From Vibrio caribbeanicus ATCC BAA-2122 (GTDB lineage Bacteria; Pseudomonadota; Gammaproteobacteria; Enterobacterales; Vibrionaceae): 64,000 nucleotides of DNA. This document shows positions 36,223 through 44,682 of the stretch, one piece after another. The stretch is from assembly GCF_000165125.1 (NCBI RefSeq), contig NZ_AEIU01000050.1:1-64000 (forward strand), in the 5' to 3' direction. The position numbers and the translations under genes were made by a program. The stretch's first letter is position 1, and each line of letters begins with the position of its first letter. A model generated the notes under the pieces. The model did not search any database, was not told where the DNA came from, and saw only the letters and a list, made by a program, of their open reading frames with translations.

Positions 36223-36991
36223 CGATGGCAAGTCTCTCTAAGTAGATCAACAATTGTTTGTATGCGAATACTCCGCGACTCCCTGACGCAAAGTGAGATA
36301 CAGGAAGGTGTTTCAAGCTGGCATCTCTGAACTTAGTGTCAATTGGAATTGCGGAAGTCCAAACCTGATTTGGGTAGTCTCTCTTTAGTTGCTGCAATGT
36401 CTGAAGCGAGGCGCGAGTGCGTTTATCGTACATAGTAGGTACAATCGTTACGTTAAAAGGCTCACTACGTGAATTCTGCATAATCGCTAAAGTTCGAACC
36501 ATTCTCTCCAAACCTTTCATAGCAAGAAACTCTGTCTGAACAGGAATGAGTACTCTATCACTCGCAGCTAGAGCATTCACCATCATGACTCCCAAAATCG
36601 GCGGACAATCAATCAAAACATAATCATAATGCTCTTCGACTGCCATTAGAGCACGTTTGAGCATAAGACCCATACCGCTCCTATTCCCCATAACTCTATC
36701 CAAAGTAGCCAATGACATGTGAGCGGGCACAATATCCACACCTTCAATATCAGACTGCATAATGAGAGGCATTACAGTTTGCTCGTTGTATTCCCTCAAT
36801 TGAAAAAGATCGAACAAACTTGAAGGAACACTGTCCGAATCATAGCCTAGGTAGGTGGTGAGTGAAGCGTGTGGATCCGTATCCACTAGCAATACTCTTT
36901 TGCCACGATTGCTGAGCAACCCTGCTAGTGTTATTGTCGTGGTAGTCTTACCAACTCCACCTTTCTGGTTTGCAATACTCCATACAATCAT
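36215..36991 (-). CDS. parC: ParC, ParA-like ATPase for polar placement of chemotaxis arrays
   Basis: A 258-residue ParA/MinD-family ATPase with deviant Walker A NQKGGVGKTTTTI (8-20), Walker A' LLVDTDPHASLT and Walker B VLIDCPPILG. In Vibrio this protein directs chemotaxis arrays to the pole and their segregation. AGAGGT lies upstream of the ATG. It sits between cheB and parP, and no ParB gene is nearby, consistent with this orphan role. Confidence 0.93.
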   Translation of the reverse strand: MIVWSIANQKGGVGKTTTTITLAGLLSNRGKRVLLVDTDPHASLTTYLGYDSDSVPSSLFDLFQLREYNEQTVMPLIMQSDIEGVDIVPAHMSLATLDRVMGNRSGMGLMLKRALMAVEEHYDYVLIDCPPILGVMMVNALAASDRVLIPVQTEFLAMKGLERMVRTLAIMQNSRSEPFNVTIVPTMYDKRTRASLQTLQQLKRDYPNQVWTSAIPIDTKFRDASLKHLPVSHFASGSRGVFAYKQLLIYLERLAIDD

Positions 36992-37000
36992 GACAGACCT

Positions 37001-38110
37001 CTAGGCTAGCCCAACTTCAACCAGCATTCGCTCAGCAATTCTCTCGAGAGGTAAGTCCTCAGACGATATTCCCGCTTTTGCGACTGCCTGCGGCATTCCA
37101 TAAACAACACAGCTATCCTCATCCTGCGCCCATATTGTGGCACCCTCTTGCTTTAGCATTCGTGCTCCTTCACGACCATCAGCACCCATACCAGTAAGAA
37201 CCATGGAAAGTACTTGTTGAGAATATATTTTTGCAGCACTTCCGAAGGTAACATCGACGCAAGGCTTATAATTCATTCTCTCGCCACCATCAATGACTCT
37301 GAGCTTTGCCGAACCAGGTCGGCCCTCGATAATCATTTGCTTACCCCCTGGGGCTAAGTATGCGACCCCCGGCCTAAGTGCATCACCGTCTTGGGCTTCT
37401 CTCACTTCAATTTTACAAAGTGAATTTAACCTATTTGCAAAAGCCGCAGTGAATGTCGCTGGCATATGCTGTATCAATAAGATCGGGTGTGGATAGTTCT
37501 GTGGTAACTTTGTCAGGATTTTCTGTAAAGCCACTGGCCCCCCAGTTGAGGTTCCGATCGCTGTAATTTGGTACTTTTTTCCTGTCGCTTTGAATCGTCC
37601 GGAAGGCGCAGGTTTATTTTTAGGTGCCGGAGCTGTTGAGCGCGTGGTAGCGGCTCTGTTGCTTGGTGCTTCCTTTGGCTGAGGCTTAGGGACAGTACGT
37701 CGCATTATGGCACGCTTTGAAGCAATTTGAATCACACGTTGCTGTAGTAACCCAACTGCCTCATCACGGTTTCGTGCAATATCTTCAAACTTTTTAGGCA
37801 AGAAATCTAACGCGCCAGCTTCTAGGGCATCAAGAGTTGCTTGAGCACCCTCATGTGTTAACGAAGAGAACATTAAGATTGGTACTGGACTCTTTGCCAT
37901 AATCTCCTTTACAGCAGCGATGCCATTCATTACTGGCATCTCAATGTCCATTGTAATAACGTCTGGCTTAATTCTTACTGCTTTCTCTACCGCTTCCTTG
38001 CCATTAGTAGCAACATCGATCACCTCTAGCCGCGTGTCCGAGTTAATAATTTCACTAACTCGACGACGAAAAAAACTCGAATCATCAACAACTAATACTT
38101 TGATCGCCAT
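37001..38110 (-). CDS. cheB: Chemotaxis protein-glutamate methylesterase CheB
   Basis: A 369-residue response regulator/methylesterase. The receiver has Asp55 in TMDIEMP and Lys106 in LPKK. A basic Pro/Ala-rich linker follows (about 140-175). The esterase triad is Ser188 (GTSTGG), His215 (IQHMP) and Asp311 (GMGADG). It demethylates and deamidates receptors after phosphorylation by CheA. It starts 17 bp after cheA. Confidence 0.96.
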   Translation of the reverse strand: MAIKVLVVDDSSFFRRRVSEIINSDTRLEVIDVATNGKEAVEKAVRIKPDVITMDIEMPVMNGIAAVKEIMAKSPVPILMFSSLTHEGAQATLDALEAGALDFLPKKFEDIARNRDEAVGLLQQRVIQIASKRAIMRRTVPKPQPKEAPSNRAATTRSTAPAPKNKPAPSGRFKATGKKYQITAIGTSTGGPVALQKILTKLPQNYPHPILLIQHMPATFTAAFANRLNSLCKIEVREAQDGDALRPGVAYLAPGGKQMIIEGRPGSAKLRVIDGGERMNYKPCVDVTFGSAAKIYSQQVLSMVLTGMGADGREGARMLKQEGATIWAQDEDSCVVYGMPQAVAKAGISSEDLPLERIAERMLVEVGLA

Positions 38111-38127
38111 GTTTATCCTTCAATTCT

Positions 38128-40410
38128 TTAGATCCGAGACACGTCTGCATACTTTCTAAGTAAGTCTGGAACATCTAATATAAGTGCAATGTGTCCGTCA
38201 CTGGTAATGGTTGCGCCCGCCATACCAGGAGTAGCTTTTAGTAAGTCATCCAAAGGTTTGATGACGACCTCTTCTTGACCAATCAATGTATCCACCACAA
38301 AACCGATACGATCACTGCCAAGTTGTACAATAACAACATGACCATGGCCCTTTCGCTCATTAGATTTGTCAGCTTTTGGCGACAACCAATCTTGTAAATA
38401 AAATAGTGGTATTGATTTTTCACGAACAATAATTGTGAGCTGTCCATCAACAACATTGGTTCTGCTTAAATCAAGATGGAAAATCTCATTAACACTTGCA
38501 AGAGGTAGAGCAAACGGATGGTTCGCGACGCCTACCATAAGTGTCGGAAGGATTGCGAGTGTCAACGGCACTTTAATTCTAATGGTCGTACCTTTACCCA
38601 TTTCAGAATCGATATCAATTGAGCCATTGAGCGTATTGATTGCTGTTTTAACAACATCCATACCTACACCACGACCTGAAATATCAGAAATTTCTTCCTT
38701 ACTGGAAAATCCGGGCATAAATATAAGGTTGAAGCACTCTTTGTTGGTTAATCTAGAGGCTGCATCCTCATCCATCATACCTCGGGAGACAGCAATACCT
38801 CTGAGCTTATCCGGATCCATACCTCCACCATCGTCGACGATGGCGAGTTCAATATGATCACCTTCTTGAGAGGCAGAAAGAATCACTTTACCCGTACGAG
38901 GTTTGCCCGCTGCTACTCGGACGTCTGGCATCTCAATACCATGGTCGAGAGAGTTTCGTACTAAGTGAATCAATGGATCAGCCAACGCCTCTACAAGGTT
39001 TTTATCTAGATCAGTCTCTTCACCACGCATTTCTAGCTCGATATCTTTTTGCAAGCTTCTCGCTATATCCCTAACAACCCGAGGGAAACGTCCGAATACC
39101 TTTTTGATTGGCTGCATTCGAGTCTTCATTACCGCGCCTTGAAGGTCAGCAGTGACGACGTCTAGGTTTGATACAGCTTTGGCCATTTCCTCATCGTTAC
39201 TATTAAGACCTAGGCTGAGTAAGCGGTTTCTCACTAGTACCAATTCACCCACCATGTTCATAATCACATCAAGTGTCGATGTATCTACACGAACCGTCGC
39301 TTCCGCTTGTGGTTTCTTAGCTTGTGCCGCTGGGGCCGCTGCTTCTTTCTTAGCAGGTGGCTTGGGAGCTTCTTTTGCTGCTGCACTTGGTGCTGCAGCT
39401 TTGGCTTGAGGCTGAGCTGCAGGCTGCGCTTTTGGAGCAGGCGCAGGTTCTGGCTTAGGCTCGGGTGTGGGCTCAGGAGCAGATTCAACAGGTTTTGTTG
39501 CAGCCTCGAGTTCTTCAGGAGATGGCCCTTTACCATCACCGTGCAAATCATCAAGTAACTTGTCAAACTCATCATCTGTCATAAGATCTGAATCACCAGA
39601 TGCTGAAGCTTTGGGCGTTTCTGCTTTTGGAGGTGGTGGTGGGGCTGCCGCTTCACTCTCTTCTCCGGGGCCTTTTCCAGAGCCATGAAGATCGTCTAAA
39701 AGTTTCTCGAATTCATCATCGGTAATATCTCCGCTCATATCAGCGCCAGCATCTGGAGCTGGTGAACTTGCTGGCGCTTGCTCTGCTGGGCTACCTCCAC
39801 CGTTAGCAGGCCCCCCACCATCGCCGTGTAGTTCATCGAGTAATTTCTCAAACTCATCTTGCGTGATTTCATCGATAGATTCCGAATCTTCAGCAGGAGC
39901 TGGAGAGGACTCAGCAACAGCAGGTTCAGGTTCAGGTTCATCAATAACGATATCTTCCATTTCCGGCTCTATATCACTAGCTACCTCGGTTGATGCAGCA
40001 GGGCCTTCCTCATCCTCAGATTCCGGTTTACTCAAACGATGTAACTCGTCCAATAGAGCTTGATCAGCTTTGGGTAGATCTTCACGGTCTTGAACTGCTT
40101 GGAACTGGGCGTTTACAGTATCCAAAGCTTGTAACATGGTATCCATTAAGCCTGACGTAACATGTCGTTGACCGTTGCGAAGAATATCGAACACATTCTC
40201 CGCACCATGACATGTATCAACCAGCTCAGAAAGCGCTAAAAAGCCAGCGCCACCTTTAACAGTGTGGAAACCACGGAATATGGCATTAAGCAAATCAGTA
40301 TCTTCAGGATTATTTTCTAGTTCAACCAATTGTTCGGAGAGAAGTTCTAAAATCTCTCCTGCTTCAACTAAAAAGTCCTGAAGAATGTCTTCGTCTAAAT
40401 CAAAGCTCAT
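38128..40410 (-). CDS. cheA: Chemotaxis histidine kinase CheA with repeated linker
   Basis: A 760-residue kinase. The Hpt (P1) domain carries phospho-acceptor His49 (FRGFHTVKGG). Then comes an acidic Pro/Ala-rich linker of about 240 residues instead of a recognisable P2 domain, with three copies of DEFEKLLDxLHGxGxGP at 185-201, 232-248 and 280-296. P3 dimerisation (TSTLDVIMNMVGELVLVRN), the P4 ATPase (LVRNSLDHGIE, DDGGGMD, GRGVGMDVV) and the P5 CheW-like domain complete it. GAGGT precedes the ATG. The linker probably includes the region that vibrios use to bind ParC/ParP. Confidence 0.96.
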   Translation of the reverse strand: MSFDLDEDILQDFLVEAGEILELLSEQLVELENNPEDTDLLNAIFRGFHTVKGGAGFLALSELVDTCHGAENVFDILRNGQRHVTSGLMDTMLQALDTVNAQFQAVQDREDLPKADQALLDELHRLSKPESEDEEGPAASTEVASDIEPEMEDIVIDEPEPEPAVAESSPAPAEDSESIDEITQDEFEKLLDELHGDGGGPANGGGSPAEQAPASSPAPDAGADMSGDITDDEFEKLLDDLHGSGKGPGEESEAAAPPPPPKAETPKASASGDSDLMTDDEFDKLLDDLHGDGKGPSPEELEAATKPVESAPEPTPEPKPEPAPAPKAQPAAQPQAKAAAPSAAAKEAPKPPAKKEAAAPAAQAKKPQAEATVRVDTSTLDVIMNMVGELVLVRNRLLSLGLNSNDEEMAKAVSNLDVVTADLQGAVMKTRMQPIKKVFGRFPRVVRDIARSLQKDIELEMRGEETDLDKNLVEALADPLIHLVRNSLDHGIEMPDVRVAAGKPRTGKVILSASQEGDHIELAIVDDGGGMDPDKLRGIAVSRGMMDEDAASRLTNKECFNLIFMPGFSSKEEISDISGRGVGMDVVKTAINTLNGSIDIDSEMGKGTTIRIKVPLTLAILPTLMVGVANHPFALPLASVNEIFHLDLSRTNVVDGQLTIIVREKSIPLFYLQDWLSPKADKSNERKGHGHVVIVQLGSDRIGFVVDTLIGQEEVVIKPLDDLLKATPGMAGATITSDGHIALILDVPDLLRKYADVSRI

Positions 40411-40419
40411 ATATTACCT

Positions 40420-41136
40420 CTAAAACCCAAGACTTGAGAGCAAGTCATCGACTTCGTCTTGTGACGAAACGGCATCTTCCCTTGTTTCAGCGTTAAGGAT
40501 CGGGCCTTCCGCTTCAGTTGCCCCAATATCCTTTGGCGCACCTGAATCAGCTTCCGTCTTGCCAAAAGCCGTCAGTATATCAACTAAGCGGCCCTCGACT
40601 TCATCAACCAAACTAATGACTCGCCTTATAATTTGCCCAGTTAAATCTTGGAAGTCTTGAGCCATCAATATTTCAGTAAGTTGTCCACGCAACTCAGAGC
40701 TATCACCTTCGACTTTGCCGAGCAATGTATCTATCCTATGGCATAACGCCTTAAATTCATTTAACTCAATGCGGCCGTGCATTAACTCGTCCCACTGAGG
40801 CCTTACCTGCAAAAGCCCTTCATGTAAGTTGTCCGCAATTGGCATACAACGATCAACAGCATCCATTGTTTTGTTGGCTGCACCTTCAGTCTTTTCAATA
40901 ACATATTGAAGGCGTTCTCTCGCGTCAGGAATGTCATCATTAGCAAGAGTGTTCATTCGATCATCGACGCTAAAATGCTTGATAGATTCATGTAAGTCAC
41001 GAGTTAACGTTCCAATTTCTTGAAACATAGGGTTCGACGTTTTCTCAAGAATATCCTTGACAAGGAGGTCAGCTTCATGCTGCTGTCCTTCCTCAAGCAT
41101 ATTTACGAGTTGTTTTGCCTGCTCTAATGAAATCAT
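40420..41136 (-). CDS. cheZ: Chemotaxis phosphatase CheZ
   Basis: A 238-residue mostly helical CheY-P phosphatase. The catalytic segment MAQDFQDLTGQII contains Asp164 and Gln168, equivalent to E. coli Asp143 and Gln147. The C-terminal CheY-binding peptide VDDLLSSLGF is conserved. It lies between cheY and cheA. Confidence 0.95.
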   Translation of the reverse strand: MISLEQAKQLVNMLEEGQQHEADLLVKDILEKTSNPMFQEIGTLTRDLHESIKHFSVDDRMNTLANDDIPDARERLQYVIEKTEGAANKTMDAVDRCMPIADNLHEGLLQVRPQWDELMHGRIELNEFKALCHRIDTLLGKVEGDSSELRGQLTEILMAQDFQDLTGQIIRRVISLVDEVEGRLVDILTAFGKTEADSGAPKDIGATEAEGPILNAETREDAVSSQDEVDDLLSSLGF

Positions 41137-41175
41137 ATTGAATATGGCCTTCGCAGCTTCCAGTCAAATATTTGA

Positions 41176-41556
41176 CTATAAACGTTCAAAAATTTTATCT
41201 AGTTTTTCTTTTAGCGTCGCCGCGGTAAATGGTTTAACTATGTAACCATTCACTCCAGCTTGAGCGGCTTCAATAATCTGCTCGCGCTTGGCTTCGGCTG
41301 TAATCATTAACACTGGTAGATGCTTCAGTTCATCATCCGCACGAATATGCTTGAGCAAATCGATGCCCTGCATCCCAGGCATATTCCAGTCTGTAACGAC
41401 AAACTCAAAATCACCTTTTTTCAGCATTGGTAATGCCGTTAAGCCGTCATCCGCTTCCTGAGTATTGTTAAAGCCAAGGTCACGAAGTAGATTTTTAACG
41501 ATACGGCGCATTGTTGAAAAGTCGTCAACAATAAGGATCTTCATATTTGTATTCAA
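41176..41556 (-). CDS. cheY: Chemotaxis response regulator CheY
   Basis: A single receiver domain that binds the flagellar switch when phosphorylated. The acidic pair is in [12 protein letters not shown], the phospho-acceptor Asp in [12 protein letters not shown], the switch Thr in MITAEAK and Lys in YIVKPF. The start is set at a TTG (41556) because GGAGG lies 5 bases before it; this gives 126 residues. An in-frame GTG at 41568 (130 residues) lacks such a site, and the ATG at 41544 is 17 bases from it. Confidence 0.95.
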   Translation of the reverse strand: MNTNMKILIVDDFSTMRRIVKNLLRDLGFNNTQEADDGLTALPMLKKGDFEFVVTDWNMPGMQGIDLLKHIRADDELKHLPVLMITAEAKREQIIEAAQAGVNGYIVKPFTAATLKEKLDKIFERL

Positions 41557-41589
41557 AATTGCCTCCACTGAGATCGATATCAGTGATGT

Positions 41590-42327
41590 TTACTCATTAT
41601 TAGTCCATGCACTTAGTTTTGTGCGCAGACGCTGCATAGATTGGCTCAGTATTTGGCTTACTCTAGATTCGCTAACACCAATTACTTCACCGATTTCCTT
41701 TAAGTTTAACTCTTCATCATAGTAGAGCGAAAGTACTAATGATTCACGTTCCGGCAGAGACTTAATCGAATCTACGAGTGCCTTTCGAAAAAACTCGTCC
41801 GAAACCCCTTGAAATGGAAGGTTTTCTTCATCACAACCACCCATTGTGATCGTGTCTTCAGAAACACCTAAATCTTCTATTCCTATCAGCCGCGAACAAT
41901 TTATGTCTGTAAGAATATTATGGTATTGATCAAGCTCTAATCCCAACTTCTTCGCTACTTCCGCATCCGTTGGGTCCCGATTTAAGATTCCTTCTAGTGT
42001 TGCTATTGCCTGACTGACTTCACGATTGTGCTTGTGAACAGATCTTGGAACCCAGTCTCCACGACGTATATCATCAAGCATAGCACCTCTGATGCGAATA
42101 CCAGCATATGTTTCAAAACTGGCACCTTTATTACCGTCGTAGTTTTTCTGCGCTTCAAGTAAGCCGATCATGCCCGCTTGAATAAGATCCTCAACTTGAA
42201 CACTAGGAGGAAGTCGACCGAGTAAGTGGTGAGCAATACGCCGAACAAGCACCGAGTACTTTTCTAGAAAGTCTCGTTGACTGTCTTGTTTAGTGTATTG
42301 TTCATAAGTAAGAGCCTTATTCACCAA
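41590..42327 (-). CDS. fliA: Flagellar sigma factor sigma-28 (FliA)
   Basis: A 245-residue sigma factor for late flagellar genes. Region 2 (YSVLVRRIAHHLLGRLPPSV.., EDLIQAGMIGLLEA), region 3 (GWVPRSVHKHNREVSQAIATLE) and region 4 (LPERESLVLSLYYDEELNLK.., GVSESRVSQILSQ) are present. The start is TTG 42327 or GTG 42324, both inside the flhG tail and behind GAGGA. Confidence 0.96.
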   Translation of the reverse strand: MVNKALTYEQYTKQDSQRDFLEKYSVLVRRIAHHLLGRLPPSVQVEDLIQAGMIGLLEAQKNYDGNKGASFETYAGIRIRGAMLDDIRRGDWVPRSVHKHNREVSQAIATLEGILNRDPTDAEVAKKLGLELDQYHNILTDINCSRLIGIEDLGVSEDTITMGGCDEENLPFQGVSDEFFRKALVDSIKSLPERESLVLSLYYDEELNLKEIGEVIGVSESRVSQILSQSMQRLRTKLSAWTNNE

Positions 42328-43204
42328 ATGGTTCCTCTAGCATCTCAGTTCTATTAAGTAAGCGTTCTACAAAAAACTCAAGATGTCCACTTGGTGTTTT
42401 AGGAATTGGCCATGTTAACGCTTTATTTGCTAACGAACTCAATGCCAAAGCAGCGGGAGATCTTGGGAACGCATCCACAACAATCTTTTGTTTCTTAACC
42501 GATTGCCTTACTTTATCATCTAAAGGAATACATGCTACGAGCTCTATACTCACATTCAAGAATCGCTCTGTGACCAAGGTCAACTTTGCGAACAATTCCC
42601 TACCCTCTCGGTAGCTCCTGACCATATTTGCAACAATTTTAAATCGTTGTACTTGATGTTCTTTACTCAAAAGTTTGATCAGCGCATAGGCATCAGTTAT
42701 TGAAGTCGGTTCATCACAAACCACAACCACAACGTCTTGAGCAGCTCTAGAGAAGCTGACAACCATATCAGATATACCAGCTGCCGTATCGACTAAAAGA
42801 ACGTCCGTTTCATCCTCAAGGCTCCCAAATGCTCGGATCAAGCCAATATGTTGAGCGTGTGAAAGCTCTGTCATAGCCTGAGTACCCGATGTGGCAGGAA
42901 TAATCTGAATACCATGTGGTCCCTCTACAATCGTATCTTTAAGCTCACATTCTCCTGCTAACACGTGACCAAGGTTTAATTTTGGTCGTATTCCTAGCAT
43001 TACATCAATATTTGCAAGACCAAGGTCAGCATCAAGGACCATGACCTTTTTACCCTGGCGAGCAATTGAAATTGCCATCCCTAAAGTTACATTTGATTTA
43101 CCAACACCACCCTTCCCGCCAGTAACAGTGATAACTTTGGTCAGTGAAGGCTGTGTTAAGCGGCGTAATCCGCTTGCTTGATCTTGTATCATATCTTTCG
43201 TCAT
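42317..43204 (-). CDS. flhG: FlhG (FleN) MinD-like ATPase, flagellar number regulator
   Basis: A 295-residue ATPase with deviant Walker A TGGKGGVGKSN (28-37), LDADLGLANIDVMLG and Walker B LLVDTAAG. The N-terminal extension MIQDQASGLRRL is the conserved motif that activates the FlhF GTPase. In Vibrio FlhG limits flagellar number. It overlaps fliA and follows flhF by 12 bp. Confidence 0.95.
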   Translation of the reverse strand: MTKDMIQDQASGLRRLTQPSLTKVITVTGGKGGVGKSNVTLGMAISIARQGKKVMVLDADLGLANIDVMLGIRPKLNLGHVLAGECELKDTIVEGPHGIQIIPATSGTQAMTELSHAQHIGLIRAFGSLEDETDVLLVDTAAGISDMVVSFSRAAQDVVVVVCDEPTSITDAYALIKLLSKEHQVQRFKIVANMVRSYREGRELFAKLTLVTERFLNVSIELVACIPLDDKVRQSVKKQKIVVDAFPRSPAALALSSLANKALTWPIPKTPSGHLEFFVERLLNRTEMLEEPFGE

Positions 43205-43216
43205 ATCATCCGCCGC

Positions 43217-44653
43217 CTAGAACCCCTCAGCTTCACTGTTCCAATAGTGTGGTTCATCATCTGTCGACTTCTCAAGTAATTCGTTCGCCTTAGCAACCAT
43301 GTATTTTGGTTTAGCAATCACGATATCCTCCGGAACTCGTTGTCCGTTGGCAATGTATGCCACGGGTAATGAATTCTGAACGACAACGCTAACAAACTCA
43401 CCTAAACTCAGCGACTCGTCAAGCTTTGTCATAATACAGCCTGAGAGAGGAATTCTTTTGAAATGTTCTATCGTTTCTTGAAGAACTTTTCTCTGAGCCG
43501 TTGCAGGTAACACTAGGTAGCTATGGATGATTTCACCACTCTCTTGCATAAGCGTATCAAGTTGCTCTGAAAGCCTCACATCACGTTGCCCCATTCCAGC
43601 GGTATCCACAAGAACCAAGCGGCGATTTCGTAGCTGATATATTACATCGGCTAACTCACTGGAATCTTTAGCTACTTTTACTGGGCACCCCATAATCCGA
43701 CCATAAATGGACAGTTGTTCATGCGCCCCGATACGATATGTGTCAGTCGAAACGAGTGCAACATTATCAGAGCCAAATTCCATAGCCGCTCGAGCGGCAA
43801 GTTTGGCAACGGTTGTTGTCTTCCCAACACCTGTTGGTCCCAGAAGTGCAACAACACCTCCACGCTTCAAAATATCTTGCTTGGCGATAGGGATTTGGTC
43901 TGAAACCAAACCTAGTAATGCTCGCCAAGCTTTTGTAGGAGCAGTATCTTCTGGGATATAACAGGCAAGTTGGTCAGCTAAATCGGAGGATACCCCCATA
44001 CGTTCTAAACGTTTAATGAGCATAGCTCGCAAAGGTTCTCTACGTTCGACTTCTTGCCACATCAGTCCAGAAACCTGATGCTCTAATAATTGACGAATCG
44101 ACGTCATTTCCTCTCTCATTTCCTCAAGATCATTATTCTTTACTTCGACATCATCACGTCGAGAATGTTCATGTGGAGAGGAATGAGATTTAAAACGCGA
44201 ATTATCTTCTGCGATGAGACGCGCCAAAGGAGAACCTTCCCTTAATTTGACGCCTTCATTTTGATCTTTATAACTATTTTGTCTCTTTAGCAAGCCAGAC
44301 AACGAATCCGTCTTATCGTCAGCAATATCTTCGATATCAGCCTGAGGGTTACCACTGTATTGCTTGAGCATATTAGCAAATCGGTTTGTCATTGTACGAC
44401 CAGAACTATTTTTGCTACCTAAGCTCACGCGATCGTCATCAAGTTGGCGGACGTTTGATTGAGGCGCTTGCCTAGGCTCTTGGGCTTTTGTCTTGGCCTG
44501 ACTTGAGCCCGCATCACCATCCATAGCCGCAACAAGCTCTACGCCACCCGCTACTTTTTTATTCGACATGATTACCGCATCATCGCCCAACTCACTTTTT
44601 ACTTGAAGTAAGGCCGCACGCATGTCTTTGGCAAAAAATCGTTTAATCTTCAA
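43217..44653 (-). CDS. flhF: FlhF, SRP-type GTPase for polar flagellum placement
   Basis: A 478-residue GTPase. A basic N-terminal B domain (MKIKRFFAKDMRAALLQVKS) and a long charged linker precede the NG domain, with G1 LLGPTGVGKTTTVAK, VSTDTYRIGAHEQL, VDTAGMGQRD and TKLDESLSLG. It marks the pole for the flagellum. Translation appears to start at TTG (44653), with GGA 7 bases upstream and no better in-frame ATG. Confidence 0.95.
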   Translation of the reverse strand: MKIKRFFAKDMRAALLQVKSELGDDAVIMSNKKVAGGVELVAAMDGDAGSSQAKTKAQEPRQAPQSNVRQLDDDRVSLGSKNSSGRTMTNRFANMLKQYSGNPQADIEDIADDKTDSLSGLLKRQNSYKDQNEGVKLREGSPLARLIAEDNSRFKSHSSPHEHSRRDDVEVKNNDLEEMREEMTSIRQLLEHQVSGLMWQEVERREPLRAMLIKRLERMGVSSDLADQLACYIPEDTAPTKAWRALLGLVSDQIPIAKQDILKRGGVVALLGPTGVGKTTTVAKLAARAAMEFGSDNVALVSTDTYRIGAHEQLSIYGRIMGCPVKVAKDSSELADVIYQLRNRRLVLVDTAGMGQRDVRLSEQLDTLMQESGEIIHSYLVLPATAQRKVLQETIEHFKRIPLSGCIMTKLDESLSLGEFVSVVVQNSLPVAYIANGQRVPEDIVIAKPKYMVAKANELLEKSTDDEPHYWNSEAEGF

Positions 44654-44682
44654 ATTACATTCCGTTTATCAACGTACTAGCA

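Noticed and set aside
39523-39867. CheA linker repeats as an assembly artefact
   Set aside because: The three copies differ in codons and in the sequence between them, so they are real diverged repeats.
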